Below, in pieces: positions 1 to 9,810 of a DNA stretch of 64,000 nucleotides. The stretch covers positions 1 to 64,000 of the forward strand of contig JAGNKU010000010.1 of the NCBI GenBank assembly GCA_017999985.1, read 5' to 3'. Made by a program: the position numbers and the translations under genes. The first letter of the stretch is position 1, and every line of letters begins with the position of its first letter. The notes beneath the pieces were generated by a model, which saw only the letters and a list, made by a program, of their open reading frames with translations, made no database searches and was not told the DNA's origin. This DNA is from Phycisphaerae bacterium. GTDB taxonomy: Bacteria > Planctomycetota > Phycisphaerae > UBA1845 > Fen-1342.

Positions 1-827
1 TCCAGGCTTCACCGCCGGCTGCGGTGCAGGCCGCCTCGGTAAGCTGCTGGCAACTCCCATCATGGAAGCAGCAAGCGCCGACCGGCTGCGCACACGGGTT
101 CGGCGTGCAGGACTGGTCCATGGTCCAAGCTTCACCGCCGGCTGCGGTGCAGGCCGCCTCGGTGAGCTGCTGGCAGGTGGCATCGTGGAAGCAGCAGGCG
201 CCGGTCGGCTGCGCACACGGGCTCGGCGTGCAGGACTGGTCCATGGTCCAGGCCTCACCGCCGGCTGCGGTGCAGGCCGCCTCGGTGAGCTGCTGGCAGG
301 TGCCATCGTGGAAGCAGCAAGCGCCGGTCGGCTGCGCACACGGGCTCGGCGTGCAGGACTGGTCCATGGTCCAGGCCTCACCGCCGGCTGCGGTGCAGGC
401 CGCCTCGGTGAGCTGCTGGCAGGTGCCATCGTGGAAGCAGCAGGCGCCGGTCGGTTGCGTGCAGGGGTTCGGCTCACACGCCACATCCATCATCCAGGCT
501 TCACCGCCGGCTGCAGTGCAAGCCGCCTCCGTCAACTGTTGGCAACTCCCATCATGGAAGCAGCAAGCGCCGGTCGGTTGCGTGCAGGGGTTCGGCTCAC
601 ACGCCACATCCATCATCCAGGCTTCGCCGCCAGCCGCAGTGCAAGCAGCCTCCGTCACCTGCTGACACGAACCATCATGGAAGCAGCAGGCCCCGATGGG
701 CTGTGTGCATGGGTTCGGCGTGCACGACTGGTCCATCGTCCAAGCTTCACCGCCGGCTGCCGTGCAAGCCGCCTCGCTGAGCTGCTGGCAGCTTCCATCA
801 TGGAAGCAGCACGCACCGGTCGGAATC
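1..827 (-). repeat. Tandem 123-bp coding repeats (at least 7 units of a 41-aa Cys-rich module)
   Basis: The same segment recurs at exactly 123-bp steps (the GGEAW codons fall near 6, 129, 252, 375, 498, 621 and 744). Each unit reads GACCFHDGxCQQ, then TEAACTAAGGEAW, then a variable tail. Two tail types exist: TMDQSCTPxPC (units 1, 4-7 in protein order) and MMDVACEPNPC (units 2-3). Six cysteines per unit suggest disulfide-stabilised modules. Unit 7 is cut by the window edge. The near-identity at DNA level suggests recent duplication or gene conversion. Confidence 0.95.
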
Positions 828-3800
828 GCCAGCGTCGATAGCGTCGCGACCGGACCCAGCGCCGTCTCGACATTGTCCGCGTTGCGAGCCTTAACCGCGA
901 AGCTGTACGCGGTCGCCGGCTGCATGCTCAGCACCGTCATGGTGCCCCAGATGCTGTCCGTCTGCCAGACCGCGGCGGACACCGGCTGCCCTGCCGCGCT
1001 CACGTATTTGCCGTTCCAGGCGGCATCGGTTGTCGCCGTGCACTGGATCGCGAATTGCGTGCTCGCCGGGTTTCCGCCCGCGATCACGTCGAGCACCATG
1101 CTGGTCTGCGTGGGGTTGCTCAGCGTCGGCGCCGCCGGCACGCTGGCCAGCGTCACCTTGCTGGCCGTGGTGCTGTACGCCGTCTCGATGCTGTTCTGAT
1201 TGCGGGCCTTGACCCGGAACGTGTACGCCGTATTCGGGCTCAGACCGGTGGCGGTGTCGGTCGTGGTTTGGATCCACGCATTGATGCCGCCATCACCGCC
1301 GGTGGTAGTCGAGTCGAAGTACACGCCCGAAGTGTCCACGGCGAGGTTCGTCAGCGTGCCGGTGGCCGTCAGCACGATGGAGCTGTCGGTCACTGTTTCG
1401 AACGTCACGCCGGTCGGCGTCTCGATCAGCGTCGCGGTCTCAGCGTTGGATGAGTACGTGCCTTCATTCGGTGTCGCGGCGCTGTCGCGCGCCTTCACGC
1501 GGTACGTATAGCTCGTGTTGGCGGCCAGCCCGCTGTCGGTGTACGCCGTGGCACTCTGCCAGGCGCTGTCGCTGCCGCCGGCGCCGCCCGAGACGAAGTC
1601 GAAGAAATACTGCACCGGCGGCGATTGCGTGTCGGTGGCCGTGGTGGCGGTCATCGCGATCGCGGTGGTGCTGCTCGGGGCCGGCGCCACGGCGAAGGTC
1701 ATGGGATCGGGCGTCGGTGGCGTCGTGTCGCCCGACTCGCACTGGAACCCATCCACGCGGAAGGCATCCAGGCCGGCCTCGACGACGCTCTGCGGGTCGG
1801 CATCGTTCGCGGTGAAGCGCAGTTGCATCGTCGACGTCAACGTGACGCCGGCGGCGGTCAGGGCCGCCTGACCAATCTCATGGTGCGTCCAATTCAGGCC
1901 GTTATTGGTCGTGTGTCGCGCGATCTCAATCCACGTTGATCCGCCGTTGTTGATCTCGACGAGCAGACGGTCCACGGCGCCGGTCGTGTTGGTGAGGCGC
2001 AGGAAGTAGTCGTAGCTGATCGTGATGTTGCCGCCGGACATGTCGATGACCGGCGAAGTCAGGCGCACGGACCCGTTGTCCACGTCCGTGTTGCCCGTCT
2101 CGTTCTGCGTGAGCCAGCACTTGCCGCTGCCATCCGAGTCCGCGGCCGGGTCGTAGTCCCAGCTCGGGTCGTTCACCGGCACGCCGCGCTGCCAGTTGCC
2201 GGCGGTGGCCCCGAGGTTCGTCGCCGTCCAGCCCAGATCGGTCTCGAAACTGTCGGCGATGATGGTGGTGGTCTCACCGACGATCGCGGTGAGGACGGTC
2301 GTGGGCGCACCGGCCGGGTAGTACACGATGCCGGTACTGCTGCCCGCCGCGCTGAAGTAGTACTCGGGATTGTCGGCGCAGCTCGCGGCCGGCAGCGTCG
2401 CCTGGTACAAGTTGCCGCCGACCAGCGTCAGCGCCGCGGTCTGGTACGTGTCGCCGTCGTAGCGATAGTAGAGGGTTGGGCTGCCGGGCACGGTCGTCTC
2501 GCCGATCGAGACGATCTGCACGTCGATCACCTGCGCGACCCCGGGGGGCATCGTCTGTGGTGCCCCGTTGGGCAGCGAAATGCTGGTGCCGACGTTCATG
2601 GCCCCGTCGCCGACCAGGGAGAACGACTGCGGGCCCTGCGGCACGGCGTAGCCGTAGACTTCAATGGTCCACGTGCCGGCCGCCGGGCTGCTGACCAGCA
2701 CCTGCTCGAGGTTGTCACGGTGATTTTCCTGCGTGCGGACGGCCGCCGCGCTGGGCGTCGTCGGCGACAGCGTCCAGGGATAGTAGCGCGTGCCGCCCGG
2801 GCCGTAGACCCGCAGGTCCAGGTCGTTGACGAGCGCCGGGTTGACGTTCGGCGTGCCGGGGTAATCGTCCCACGCCAGCGTAACGCGCAGTTCCGGGTCG
2901 CCGGCGCTGACGGTCACGGTACGCGAGTAGGACCCGCCCTGGCTGAGCGTACTCTCGACGAACGCGCCGGTGCGCATGAAGTCAATCGCGTCCTTGACGC
3001 GCACCGAGCCGTAGCCGAACTGGTAGTCGGGCCCGGCGGTGCCCAGGTCCACCGCGGTGTGAGCCAGCCAGGCCTTGAGCGTGGAATTGCGGAACAGCGG
3101 CTGGCCCGGGAACTGCGCGCGGAAATCTTGGACGATCAGCGCCGCACAGCCGGTGACCGTCGGGCAGGCCATCGACGTGCCGCACATGGTCGTGTACGCG
3201 GTGTTGCTGGAAGAGTTGCAGGAGGTGACGCCGCCGTCGCCCGTGTTCTGGCAACCAGGTCCGCAGATATCTGGCTTCATGCGCCCGTCATCGGTCGGGC
3301 CCCAACTGCTGAACGACGTCATCGAGTCGTCATCGGAATTAACGGCGCCGACGCAGATGTGGTTCTTGGCCCCGGCGGGCGGCGCGCTGCTGTAATAGTC
3401 GCCATAGCCCTCCACGTCGCACCGGCTGCCCTGACGCTCGTTGCCGGCCGCCCAGAGAATGCGGAACGGCGCTCCCAGACTGCCGCGCACGATGTTATCG
3501 ATCAATTGGTCCGTGACGCCGTAATTGCCCTGAATGGCGCAGTCGAAACCGTTCGTCTCGGTGTTCGTGCCGATGGAGTTGTTGGCCAGGACGGCCCCGT
3601 AGGTGTTGATCGCCTGGTTGTAGTCCGACTGGATGTCGCCGGGATTCGAATAGAGGAAGATGCCGGAGCCGTCGTATTCGAAGCCGTACGACTGGATCGT
3701 CACATCCGGTGCCATGCCCTTGTAGGTGGCATTGGCGACGCCGGCGCCGCCGATCGTCCCGGCCACGTGCGTGGAGTGGCTGGCCATGCCAGAGCTGTCG

Positions 3801-4627
3801 CGGACGCTGAGTCGGCCCTCGAAATCCACGTGCGTGGACCGCGCGGTGCCGCCGTCATACACGAGCACGTTGACGCCGGCCCCGGTCAAATTGTAGGGGG
3901 CGGCCTGCACCAGGTCCGCCTGCACGCGCGCCCGGTTGCTGTCGTTGAGTTCACTCATCCGCGGCAGCGGCGGCTCGACCCACTGCACCGTGTCATCGGC
4001 CACCAGTTGCGCGATCGCGGACTGCGGCAGCTCGATCACCAGGGCGTTGACCGTATCCAGGGCGTCACGCACCGTGGCGCCCAGTTCCTCCGCACGCGCG
4101 ATCCCCGTTGCGAGGGACACGTCGGCATGGAACACCACGTAGGCGCCGACGATCGGGTCGCTGTCGGCCGTGACGATCGCCCACGCCGGCGCGCGGCCCG
4201 TGCTCAGGAGCGGATGCAGCTTCCAGGCCGGCTGGATGGCTTCGACGCCGAGGAGCGCGCGCGTGGCACTGAGCGCGCCGGCGTCGATGCGCCCGGGTGT
4301 CACTGCCGCGAAGTACGAGTTCGCGCCGACATACGCCAGCAGCTCCAGCCCCTCCGCGGCCAGCATCGCGCGCGTGTCATCATCCACGGGGCCATCGAAT
4401 TGCACGACCACGTGGCGGGCCGCGCCGTCGCGCGCCGCGAACGCCTCGAGTACGGTCGCGATCTCCGCCGGCGTCCGGGTGGGCACATCGAACGCGCCGC
4501 TGCGCCACGGGATTTCCGCAGCCTGTCCGGGGGCTGCACTCAGCAGCACGCCCAGCAACGCGCCGGCCACGGCGATATTGAACCCGGTCGCGGTCGTCGC
4601 TCGTACTGTTCTGGCCTGGTAAGACAT
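1..4627 (-). CDS. Secreted subtilisin-like (S8) protease with C-terminal Cys-rich tandem repeats, 3' end outside window
   Basis: The reading frame stays open for 1,542 codons from an ATG preceded by AGGAGG at an 8-base spacing, and runs off the left edge. Residues 1-40 form a signal peptide with a hydrophobic core ending near AAPGQAA. About residues 40-240 look like a propeptide region. The S8 domain shows Asp258 (VYDGGT), His284 (SHSTHVAGT), oxyanion Asn396 (WAAGN) and Ser485 (GTSMACP), so the full catalytic set is present. A P/jelly-roll-like region follows, then an LamG-like segment near residues 770-960, two fibronectin-III-like segments to about 1265, and the 41-residue repeats. Expected to be an exported, possibly surface-attached protease. 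The final C-terminus cannot be seen. Confidence 0.93.
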   Translation of the reverse strand, partial: MSYQARTVRATTATGFNIAVAGALLGVLLSAAPGQAAEIPWRSGAFDVPTRTPAEIATVLEAFAARDGAARHVVVQFDGPVDDDTRAMLAAEGLELLAYVGANSYFAAVTPGRIDAGALSATRALLGVEAIQPAWKLHPLLSTGRAPAWAIVTADSDPIVGAYVVFHADVSLATGIARAEELGATVRDALDTVNALVIELPQSAIAQLVADDTVQWVEPPLPRMSELNDSNRARVQADLVQAAPYNLTGAGVNVLVYDGGTARSTHVDFEGRLSVRDSSGMASHSTHVAGTIGGAGVANATYKGMAPDVTIQSYGFEYDGSGIFLYSNPGDIQSDYNQAINTYGAVLANNSIGTNTETNGFDCAIQGNYGVTDQLIDNIVRGSLGAPFRILWAAGNERQGSRCDVEGYGDYYSSAPPAGAKNHICVGAVNSDDDSMTSFSSWGPTDDGRMKPDICGPGCQNTGDGGVTSCNSSSNTAYTTMCGTSMACPTVTGCAALIVQDFRAQFPGQPLFRNSTLKAWLAHTAVDLGTAGPDYQFGYGSVRVKDAIDFMRTGAFVESTLSQGGSYSRTVTVSAGDPELRVTLAWDDYPGTPNVNPALVNDLDLRVYGPGGTRYYPWTLSPTTPSAAAVRTQENHRDNLEQVLVSSPAAGTWTIEVYGYAVPQGPQSFSLVGDGAMNVGTSISLPNGAPQTMPPGVAQVIDVQIVSIGETTVPGSPTLYYRYDGDTYQTAALTLVGGNLYQATLPAASCADNPEYYFSAAGSSTGIVYYPAGAPTTVLTAIVGETTTIIADSFETDLGWTATNLGATAGNWQRGVPVNDPSWDYDPAADSDGSGKCWLTQNETGNTDVDNGSVRLTSPVIDMSGGNITISYDYFLRLTNTTGAVDRLLVEINNGGSTWIEIARHTTNNGLNWTHHEIGQAALTAAGVTLTSTMQLRFTANDADPQSVVEAGLDAFRVDGFQCESGDTTPPTPDPMTFAVAPAPSSTTAIAMTATTATDTQSPPVQYFFDFVSGGAGGSDSAWQSATAYTDSGLAANTSYTYRVKARDSAATPNEGTYSSNAETATLIETPTGVTFETVTDSSIVLTATGTLTNLAVDTSGVYFDSTTTGGDGGINAWIQTTTDTATGLSPNTAYTFRVKARNQNSIETAYSTTASKVTLASVPAAPTLSNPTQTSMVLDVIAGGNPASTQFAIQCTATTDAAWNGKYVSAAGQPVSAAVWQTDSIWGTMTVLSMQPATAYSFAVKARNADNVETALGPVATLSTLAIPTGACCFHDGSCQQLSEAACTAAGGEAWTMDQSCTPNPCTQPIGACCFHDGSCQQVTEAACTAAGGEAWMMDVACEPNPCTQPTGACCFHDGSCQQLTEAACTAAGGEAWMMDVACEPNPCTQPTGACCFHDGTCQQLTEAACTAAGGEAWTMDQSCTPSPCAQPTGACCFHDGTCQQLTEAACTAAGGEAWTMDQSCTPSPCAQPTGACCFHDATCQQLTEAACTAAGGEAWTMDQSCTPNPCAQPVGACCFHDGSCQQLTEAACTAAGGEAW

Positions 4628-5179
4628 GGGCTTCGCCTCCTGTTTTGTTGTGCCCGATACCGGAGCGGAAGTGAGTGCGTCGTGTGTTCTCGCGCGACGA
4701 CAGCACGCGACGGCAGCGGTGGATCTGGCGTGGTCCCGACGCCGCGTTGCAGCACCGGGGTCGCCGCCGGTCGGTCGGACGTGAGCCGGGCAGGGCGACA
4801 GATGGCCGTACCCCGCCAGCCATTCAGCGAGCGTGTGCGCAACACCCATAACACCCAGCGCAACACCAACCTGGGGGCTCTGCCGGCCAGCAGCCTGGAC
4901 CGCGCCGCGCGCCGTCGAACCCAGACAGCCCACCCGCGGGTCGCTTTTCCCAGTCGGATCGATTCTAACTTGCCGGGCCGACCGGGCCAACAGAAAACTG
5001 GGCAGGCCAGCCCTACCGCGCGTCGATACTGCGCTGCGCGGTGACGGACCGGCGTTACTCCGCAAGGACTTACGCCGGGTCGGCGCGTCGCGGGCCAGCC
5101 GCCGCGACCGCCGCTGGCACGCTGCCGGCAGGTCGCCCCGGAGTGTTCCCCCGCGTGCGACTACCCGTAGAATCCGCGC
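4628..5179. other. Divergent intergenic region, about 550 bp
   Basis: This lies between the divergently transcribed protease and GT-C-like gene. The only signals I can point to are the AGGAGG ribosome-binding site of the protease at its left end and the TAGAAT hexamer just before the gene at 5180. Short open frames here show no domain and look like chance frames in GC-rich DNA. I see no RNA gene or repeat. Confidence 0.6.
5168..5173 (+). promoter_or_regulatory. -10 element, predicted leaderless start
   Basis: TAGAAT ends 6 bases before the ATG at 5180. No Shine-Dalgarno sequence is present, so the transcript would begin at or next to the start codon. The -35 region is poor. Confidence 0.45.
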
Positions 5180-7087
5180 ATGACCGCGACACCGATAATT
5201 CTGAAGGCGCTCGTCCACCCGCGGCTGCCACTGATGGTGACCGCGCTCGCTGTGCTGCTGATGCTTCCGGCGCTCTGGGTCGGCTGGCAGACCGATGACT
5301 ACATGCACCAGCTCGCGATGCAGCGGCCGGCGGAGTTTCGCGACGTTGTGCCGCCGCCGTTGCTGATGTTCTCCTTCGTGCCCGGCGACGCCGCGCAGAC
5401 ACACCGCCTGATGGACATCGGGTGGCTGCCGTGGTGGACGTACGACGGGTTGCGGCTGGCGTTCTGCCGGGTCGTGACAGCGCTGACCCACTGGGTGGAC
5501 TACCAGCTCTGGCCGCGTTCACCCGCGTTGATGCATGCGCACAGCCTGCTGTGGCTCGCGCTGCTCGTGTACGGGGCGGCGTTGGTGTACCGCCGAGTGG
5601 CGCTGGTGGAGCAGCACGCGGCGGACGTCACCCCGTTCACCAGCGGGCCGGCACGGCATGGGTCGGCGGAGCACGGCGCCGCGCTTGCTCCGGCCGCGCT
5701 CGCCGGCCTGGCCGCCGTGCTGTATGCGGTCGATCACACGCACGCAATGCCGGCGGCGTGGCTGGCGAATCGCAACGGCATCGTGGCGGCGGCGCTGGGC
5801 GCGTGGGCGCTGGTCGCGCACGTGCGCTGGCGGGCCGACGGCTGGCGCTGGGGTGTCTTGCTGGCACCGGCGCTGCTGTTGGGCGCGCTGCTCGCCGGCG
5901 AGCTCGCGGTTGGAGCCGGCGCGTACATCGTGGCGTACGCCGTGTGCATCGAACGCGGCCCGTGGCGTCGCCGCATCGCCGGACTTGGGCCCAGCGTGTT
6001 CATTGGTCTGGGGTGGTGGCTCACGTATCGCGCGCTGGGCTTCGGGGCGTACGGATCGGCGTGGTACGTCGATCCCGGGCGTGATCCGCTGGGGTTCACG
6101 GCGGCCGTCGTGGAGCGTGCCCCGATTCTGCTGCTGGGACAATGGGCCGGGCCGCCGCCGGAGTTCTACCTGATGTTTGCGCCGTCGGCGCAGCGCGTGC
6201 ACTGGCTCGCTGCGCTGGCGTTCATCCTTGTACTCGGCGTGGCGTTTGTGCCATTGTTGCGGCGCGATCGGTTCGCGCGTTTCTGGGCACTGGGGATGCT
6301 GTTGGCGCTGTTGCCGGTGTGTGCCACGGTCCCGTTTGATCGGCTGTTGCTGCTGGCCGGCGTTGGTGCGCTGGGGCTGCTGGCGCGGTACCTGCTTTGG
6401 GTGTGGCAGGCGCGCCGCGCGGTGGGCTGGTTTCCCGCTATTGTTGCGGTGGCGCTCGCGGGGCTGCACCTGGTCGTGTCGCCGCTGGCGGTGCCGTTGC
6501 GGGCTTGGAGCACGGCGCGCCTGGGCGGGTTGATCGAGTCCTCGGTGGCGACGCCGGCCGACGATCCCGCGCTGCGCGACCAGCATGTGGTCCTGGTGAA
6601 TGGTCCGGGTGCGATGGTCGGGTCGTTCTATTTCCAGGTCTTGCGCCTGCTGCACGGCCAGTCGACGCCGGCCCACACGCGCATTCTCGCGTCGGGCATC
6701 GACGATGTGACGGTCACGCGCGTGGACGAACGGACCTTGCTCGTGCGGCCGGCGACGGGGTTCGCGCCGCCGCCCGGCACGGTCGCGCCAGGCGCTGAGC
6801 ATCCCTGGTTCAACCTCGGCTACATGCTGCAGAATCTCGATCGGCTGGTGCGTGACGACCGTCATCCGTTCGTCGTCGGGCAGCGCATCGAGCTGACGGG
6901 GCTGGGCATCGAAGTGACGGCTGTGACCGCGGACGGTCGGGCGGCGGAAGCACGCTTTCGGTTTGCCGTGCCGCTGGAGGACCCGTCGCTGCGCTGGATG
7001 CAGTGGGGCGAGCGCAACTTCGTGCCGTTCACGCCGCCGGCGGTAGGCACCACCGTGACGCTGCCGGGGCCGAAGGTGAAGGTGTGA
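5180..7087 (+). CDS. Polytopic membrane protein, GT-C/TMTC-like glycosyltransferase candidate
   Basis: 635 residues with about ten hydrophobic segments. After the first membrane segment comes QTDDYMHQ, an acidic pair at the place where GT-C transferases carry the catalytic Asp in the first extracytoplasmic loop. The HTHAMPAAWLANRNG stretch resembles the HPVHTEAVAWVSGR-type signature of TMTC-like proteins. The C-terminal about 200 residues are soluble and probably periplasmic. If the assignment holds it would transfer a sugar from a polyprenyl-phosphate donor outside the inner membrane. No neighbour helps with the substrate. The fold assignment is inference, and it could be an unrelated membrane protein. 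Confidence 0.55.
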   Translation: MTATPIILKALVHPRLPLMVTALAVLLMLPALWVGWQTDDYMHQLAMQRPAEFRDVVPPPLLMFSFVPGDAAQTHRLMDIGWLPWWTYDGLRLAFCRVVTALTHWVDYQLWPRSPALMHAHSLLWLALLVYGAALVYRRVALVEQHAADVTPFTSGPARHGSAEHGAALAPAALAGLAAVLYAVDHTHAMPAAWLANRNGIVAAALGAWALVAHVRWRADGWRWGVLLAPALLLGALLAGELAVGAGAYIVAYAVCIERGPWRRRIAGLGPSVFIGLGWWLTYRALGFGAYGSAWYVDPGRDPLGFTAAVVERAPILLLGQWAGPPPEFYLMFAPSAQRVHWLAALAFILVLGVAFVPLLRRDRFARFWALGMLLALLPVCATVPFDRLLLLAGVGALGLLARYLLWVWQARRAVGWFPAIVAVALAGLHLVVSPLAVPLRAWSTARLGGLIESSVATPADDPALRDQHVVLVNGPGAMVGSFYFQVLRLLHGQSTPAHTRILASGIDDVTVTRVDERTLLVRPATGFAPPPGTVAPGAEHPWFNLGYMLQNLDRLVRDDRHPFVVGQRIELTGLGIEVTAVTADGRAAEARFRFAVPLEDPSLRWMQWGERNFVPFTPPAVGTTVTLPGPKVKV

Positions 7088-7121
7088 GGCACGCAGGCAC
7101 GCAGGGCAGTGCCTGGCGTGC
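7086..7121. repeat. GGCACGCAGGCACG short repeat with stem-loop
   Basis: GAGGCACGCAGGCACG begins at the stop codon of the upstream gene and is followed by an imperfect 12-bp inverted repeat. The same 16-mer occurs inside clpB near 40735, so this is a small dispersed repeat. It may also act as a bidirectional terminator stem, although no T-run follows. Confidence 0.5.
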
Positions 7122-7589
7122 GTGTGGCACGAGGGCATGGCACACTTGGCGCGGGCGCGTCGAGATGGCGGCATGAGTGCAGTTCGGCCGCGCTGACGGG
7201 CCACGTTGGACGGCCGGGGCGAAGCTGCGACGCCGACTCCCTGTTTCGATGCGCGCCAGGAAAGTTGCCGAGCTTCTGCGGAAGTGGGCGCCCTACGGCG
7301 AGGGGGTGTTTGTGGCGATTCACGCCGGTGCGGCTTGCTCGAGGCTTGCTCACTGCCGTCCGCGACTCGGACCGGATACGCCGACCGGGGAGTGGGACTC
7401 CCCACGGATTCGGACGGATCTGCATGGATGGTCGGTCATTGATGTGGCCTGACGGTCAACCACCGCCGGGACATGTAGCCGTGGCACCAGGCACAGCTCA
7501 AGCGCAGTGGCACACGGCGCGCTGCGCGGGTCCGGCGCTGTCGCGCCAGGTCCTGCACGGGATACTGCCGCAAAAACGCGCGCGGGGGG
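7088..7589. other. Convergent intergenic region, about 500 bp
   Basis: This lies between two convergent genes. Its left end carries a GGCACGCAGGCACG-type repeat and an imperfect stem (97-108 pairing with 110-121 in the 7000s). The rest holds only short frames without recognisable domains, and I see nothing else in it. Confidence 0.5.
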
Positions 7590-8870
7590 CTACTCGGTTT
7601 CGCCTTCCTTCCGGCGGATATCGGCGCCGACGGCGCGGAGCTTCTCGTCGATCTTCACATAGCCGCGCTCGATGTGGTACACGCGGTTGATCCGCGTGGT
7701 GCCGCGCGCGGACAAGGCCGCCAGGACGAGTGCCGCCGACGCACGCAGATCAGATGCCATCACGGGGGCCGCGATGAGACGCTTGACGCCCTGAACAATG
7801 ACCGTGGGGCCTTCCTTGCGGAGGTGGGCACCCATGCGGCTGAGTTCGGCGACGTGCAGGAAACGATCGGGGAAGATCTTCTCCGTGATGATGCTGTTGC
7901 CGTCGGCCAGGCAGAGCAGCGCCATGAGCTGGGCCTGCAGGTCGGTCGGGAAGCCGGGGAACGGTTGCGTGGTCACGTCGACCGGTTCCAGGCGGCGGGC
8001 GGATGAGACCGTGACGCCCTTATCGCTTTTCTCGACGTTGATGCCGATGGCGGTGAGGCGATCGACGAAGGCCATCAGGTGATCGAGACGGCAGTTCTCG
8101 ATGGTGAGCTCGCCATTGGTGATCGCGGCGGCGACCATGAACGTGCCGGCTTCGATGCGGTCGGGAATGATGCGGTATTCGCAGCCGTGCAGCTCCTTGA
8201 CGCCCTCGACGACGATGCGCGGCGTGCCGTGGCCGGTGATCGACGCGCCGCAGCGGTTGAGGAAGTTGGCCAGGTCGACGACTTCCGGCTCGCAGGCCGC
8301 CATCTCGATGACGGTCACGCCCTCGGCCAGCACCGCGGCCATCATGGCGTTGGCAGTGCCCAGCACGGTGGAGCCGAACGGGCCGCCGAGGAACATCTCG
8401 GTGCCCTGCAGGCGCTTGACCTTGGCGCAGATGTCGCCGTTGACGAGCTCGATGTCGGCGCCGAGCTGCTGCATGGCCCGGATGTGGAGGTTCACGGGCC
8501 GGTCGCCGATCGCGCAGCCACCGGGCAGGGCGACCTGCGCGCGGTGGCGCTTGGCGATGAGCGGGCCGAGCACGCAAATCGACGCCCGCATCTTGCGGAC
8601 GATGTCGTACTCGGCCTTGCAGTTCATTTCGTCGCGCGCGATGAGGCGCAGGGCGCCGTCCGGGCGCCATTCGACATCCAGGCCGAGCTTGGCGAGCAGC
8701 TCGCAGAGCGAGTGCACGTCACTGACCGGCGGGATGTCGTGCAGGATGACTTCGCCCTCGCAGAGAATCGCGGCCGCCATGATCGGCAGCGCCGCGTTCT
8801 TCGCGCCGCTGAGCCGCACGTTGCCCCGCAGACGCGGGCCGCCGGTGATTTCGAAATACGCCAGACCCAC
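7590..8870 (-). CDS. murA: UDP-N-acetylglucosamine 1-carboxyvinyltransferase (MurA)
   Basis: First committed step of peptidoglycan synthesis in the cytoplasm: transfer of enolpyruvate from PEP to UDP-GlcNAc. The 426-residue length is normal for the family. LSGAKNAALP is present near the N-terminus. The active-site cysteine is Cys119 in LPGGCAIGDRPVNLH, so this is the fosfomycin-target Cys form rather than the Asp variant. The start is the GTG at 8870, which has AAAGGAGG just upstream and lies 11 bases past the prmC stop. An earlier in-frame start inside prmC is unlikely. Probably co-transcribed with prmC. Shows that this organism retains peptidoglycan precursors. Confidence 0.97.
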   Translation of the reverse strand: MGLAYFEITGGPRLRGNVRLSGAKNAALPIMAAAILCEGEVILHDIPPVSDVHSLCELLAKLGLDVEWRPDGALRLIARDEMNCKAEYDIVRKMRASICVLGPLIAKRHRAQVALPGGCAIGDRPVNLHIRAMQQLGADIELVNGDICAKVKRLQGTEMFLGGPFGSTVLGTANAMMAAVLAEGVTVIEMAACEPEVVDLANFLNRCGASITGHGTPRIVVEGVKELHGCEYRIIPDRIEAGTFMVAAAITNGELTIENCRLDHLMAFVDRLTAIGINVEKSDKGVTVSSARRLEPVDVTTQPFPGFPTDLQAQLMALLCLADGNSIITEKIFPDRFLHVAELSRMGAHLRKEGPTVIVQGVKRLIAAPVMASDLRASAALVLAALSARGTTRINRVYHIERGYVKIDEKLRAVGADIRRKEGETE

Positions 8871-8880
8871 GGCTCCTCCT

Positions 8881-9804
8881 TTAAGCCACCTGGGCGTGTT
8901 CGGCGGCGGAACGACGGGCGTGCCAGACGCGCTCATGCCCGGCGCCGTCGCGATAGCTGTTGATGCTCTGCCAGGCGGCGCCCGTCAGCAAGACGCGCAG
9001 GGCAGCGGCCTGGTCGAAGGCGGTTTCCAGCAGCAGGTGCCCGCCGGGCCGCAGCCAGCGCGGCGCGGCGTCGAGCAGGGCCCGGATCACGCGCAAGCCG
9101 TCGGGCCCGGCGAACAAAGCCACGGACGGCTCGAACTCCCGCACGGCGCGGTCGACCGGGGCGCCTTCGGTTGCGACGTAGGGTGGATTGCACACGATGA
9201 TGTCGAAAGCGCTGGGCGCGCCGTCACGGCCGGTCGGTACCCAGGCGTCGAACAGATCACCGGCGCGGAACTCGATGCGGTCGGCGACCTGGTGGCGCTG
9301 TGCGTTGCGCTGTGCCACGGCGAGCGCGGCCGCGGAGATGTCACTGGCGCACAGGCGCGCGGTCGGAAGGTGGCGCGCAAGGCTGACGGCGATGCAGCCG
9401 CTGCCGGTGCCCAGGTCAAGGATGACCGGCTGCGTGTCGGGTGCTTTCCGCACGAGGTCGATGGTGCGCTCGACGAGAATCTCGGATTCGGGTCGCGGGA
9501 TGAGCACATCCGGCGTGATCTCGAACGGCAGGGAGAAGAACTCCTTGCGGCCCGTCAGGTAAGCGATGGGGTAGCCGCTGGCGGCCTGTTTGACCAGGTC
9601 GCGGAAGGTGCTCCGCACAGCCTCGTCGGGGATCTGCTCGAAGCGGGTGTAAAGTTGAATTCGCTCGCAGTTCATGGCGTGCGCGAGGAGGATCTCGGCG
9701 CACAGTCGCGGCGACTCGATGCGGCTGCGCTGCAGGTATTCACGTGTCCAGTTCAGCAGCCGGACGACGGTCCAGGCTGTCGCGCTGTGGGCCTCGTCGC
9801 TCAT
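8881..9804 (-). CDS. prmC: Peptide chain release factor N5-glutamine methyltransferase (PrmC/HemK)
   Basis: 307 residues. It methylates the glutamine of the GGQ motif in release factors RF1/RF2 using S-adenosylmethionine. An N-terminal helical domain precedes a Rossmann methyltransferase domain with DLGTGSGC (SAM loop) and the diagnostic NPPY motif in CNPPYVATEG. PRPESE, typical of the family just before motif I, is also present. The ATG at 9804 is chosen because an extended -10 sits 6 bases upstream, whereas a longer frame to 9831 would start before that promoter. It is followed immediately by murA. Confidence 0.95.
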   Translation of the reverse strand: MSDEAHSATAWTVVRLLNWTREYLQRSRIESPRLCAEILLAHAMNCERIQLYTRFEQIPDEAVRSTFRDLVKQAASGYPIAYLTGRKEFFSLPFEITPDVLIPRPESEILVERTIDLVRKAPDTQPVILDLGTGSGCIAVSLARHLPTARLCASDISAAALAVAQRNAQRHQVADRIEFRAGDLFDAWVPTGRDGAPSAFDIIVCNPPYVATEGAPVDRAVREFEPSVALFAGPDGLRVIRALLDAAPRWLRPGGHLLLETAFDQAAALRVLLTGAAWQSINSYRDGAGHERVWHARRSAAEHAQVA

Positions 9805-9810
9805 GCGCGC

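Noticed and set aside
1-827. Regular repeats that could suggest a CRISPR array
   Set aside because: The 123-bp units are contiguous and in frame, with no spacers, and belong to the protease coding sequence.
2720-5044. 774-codon open frame on the plus strand
   Set aside because: Antisense to the S8 protease over most of its length, with no domain, an Arg/Ala-rich composition typical of shadow frames, and no ribosome-binding site.
5519-7405. 628-codon open frame on the minus strand
   Set aside because: Shadow of the GT-C-like membrane protein gene, caused by GC-rich third positions.
7177-7452. Small plus-strand frames in the 7.1-7.6 kb spacer
   Set aside because: No ribosome-binding site, domain or signal; several overlapping frames are equally open, as expected by chance in GC-rich DNA.
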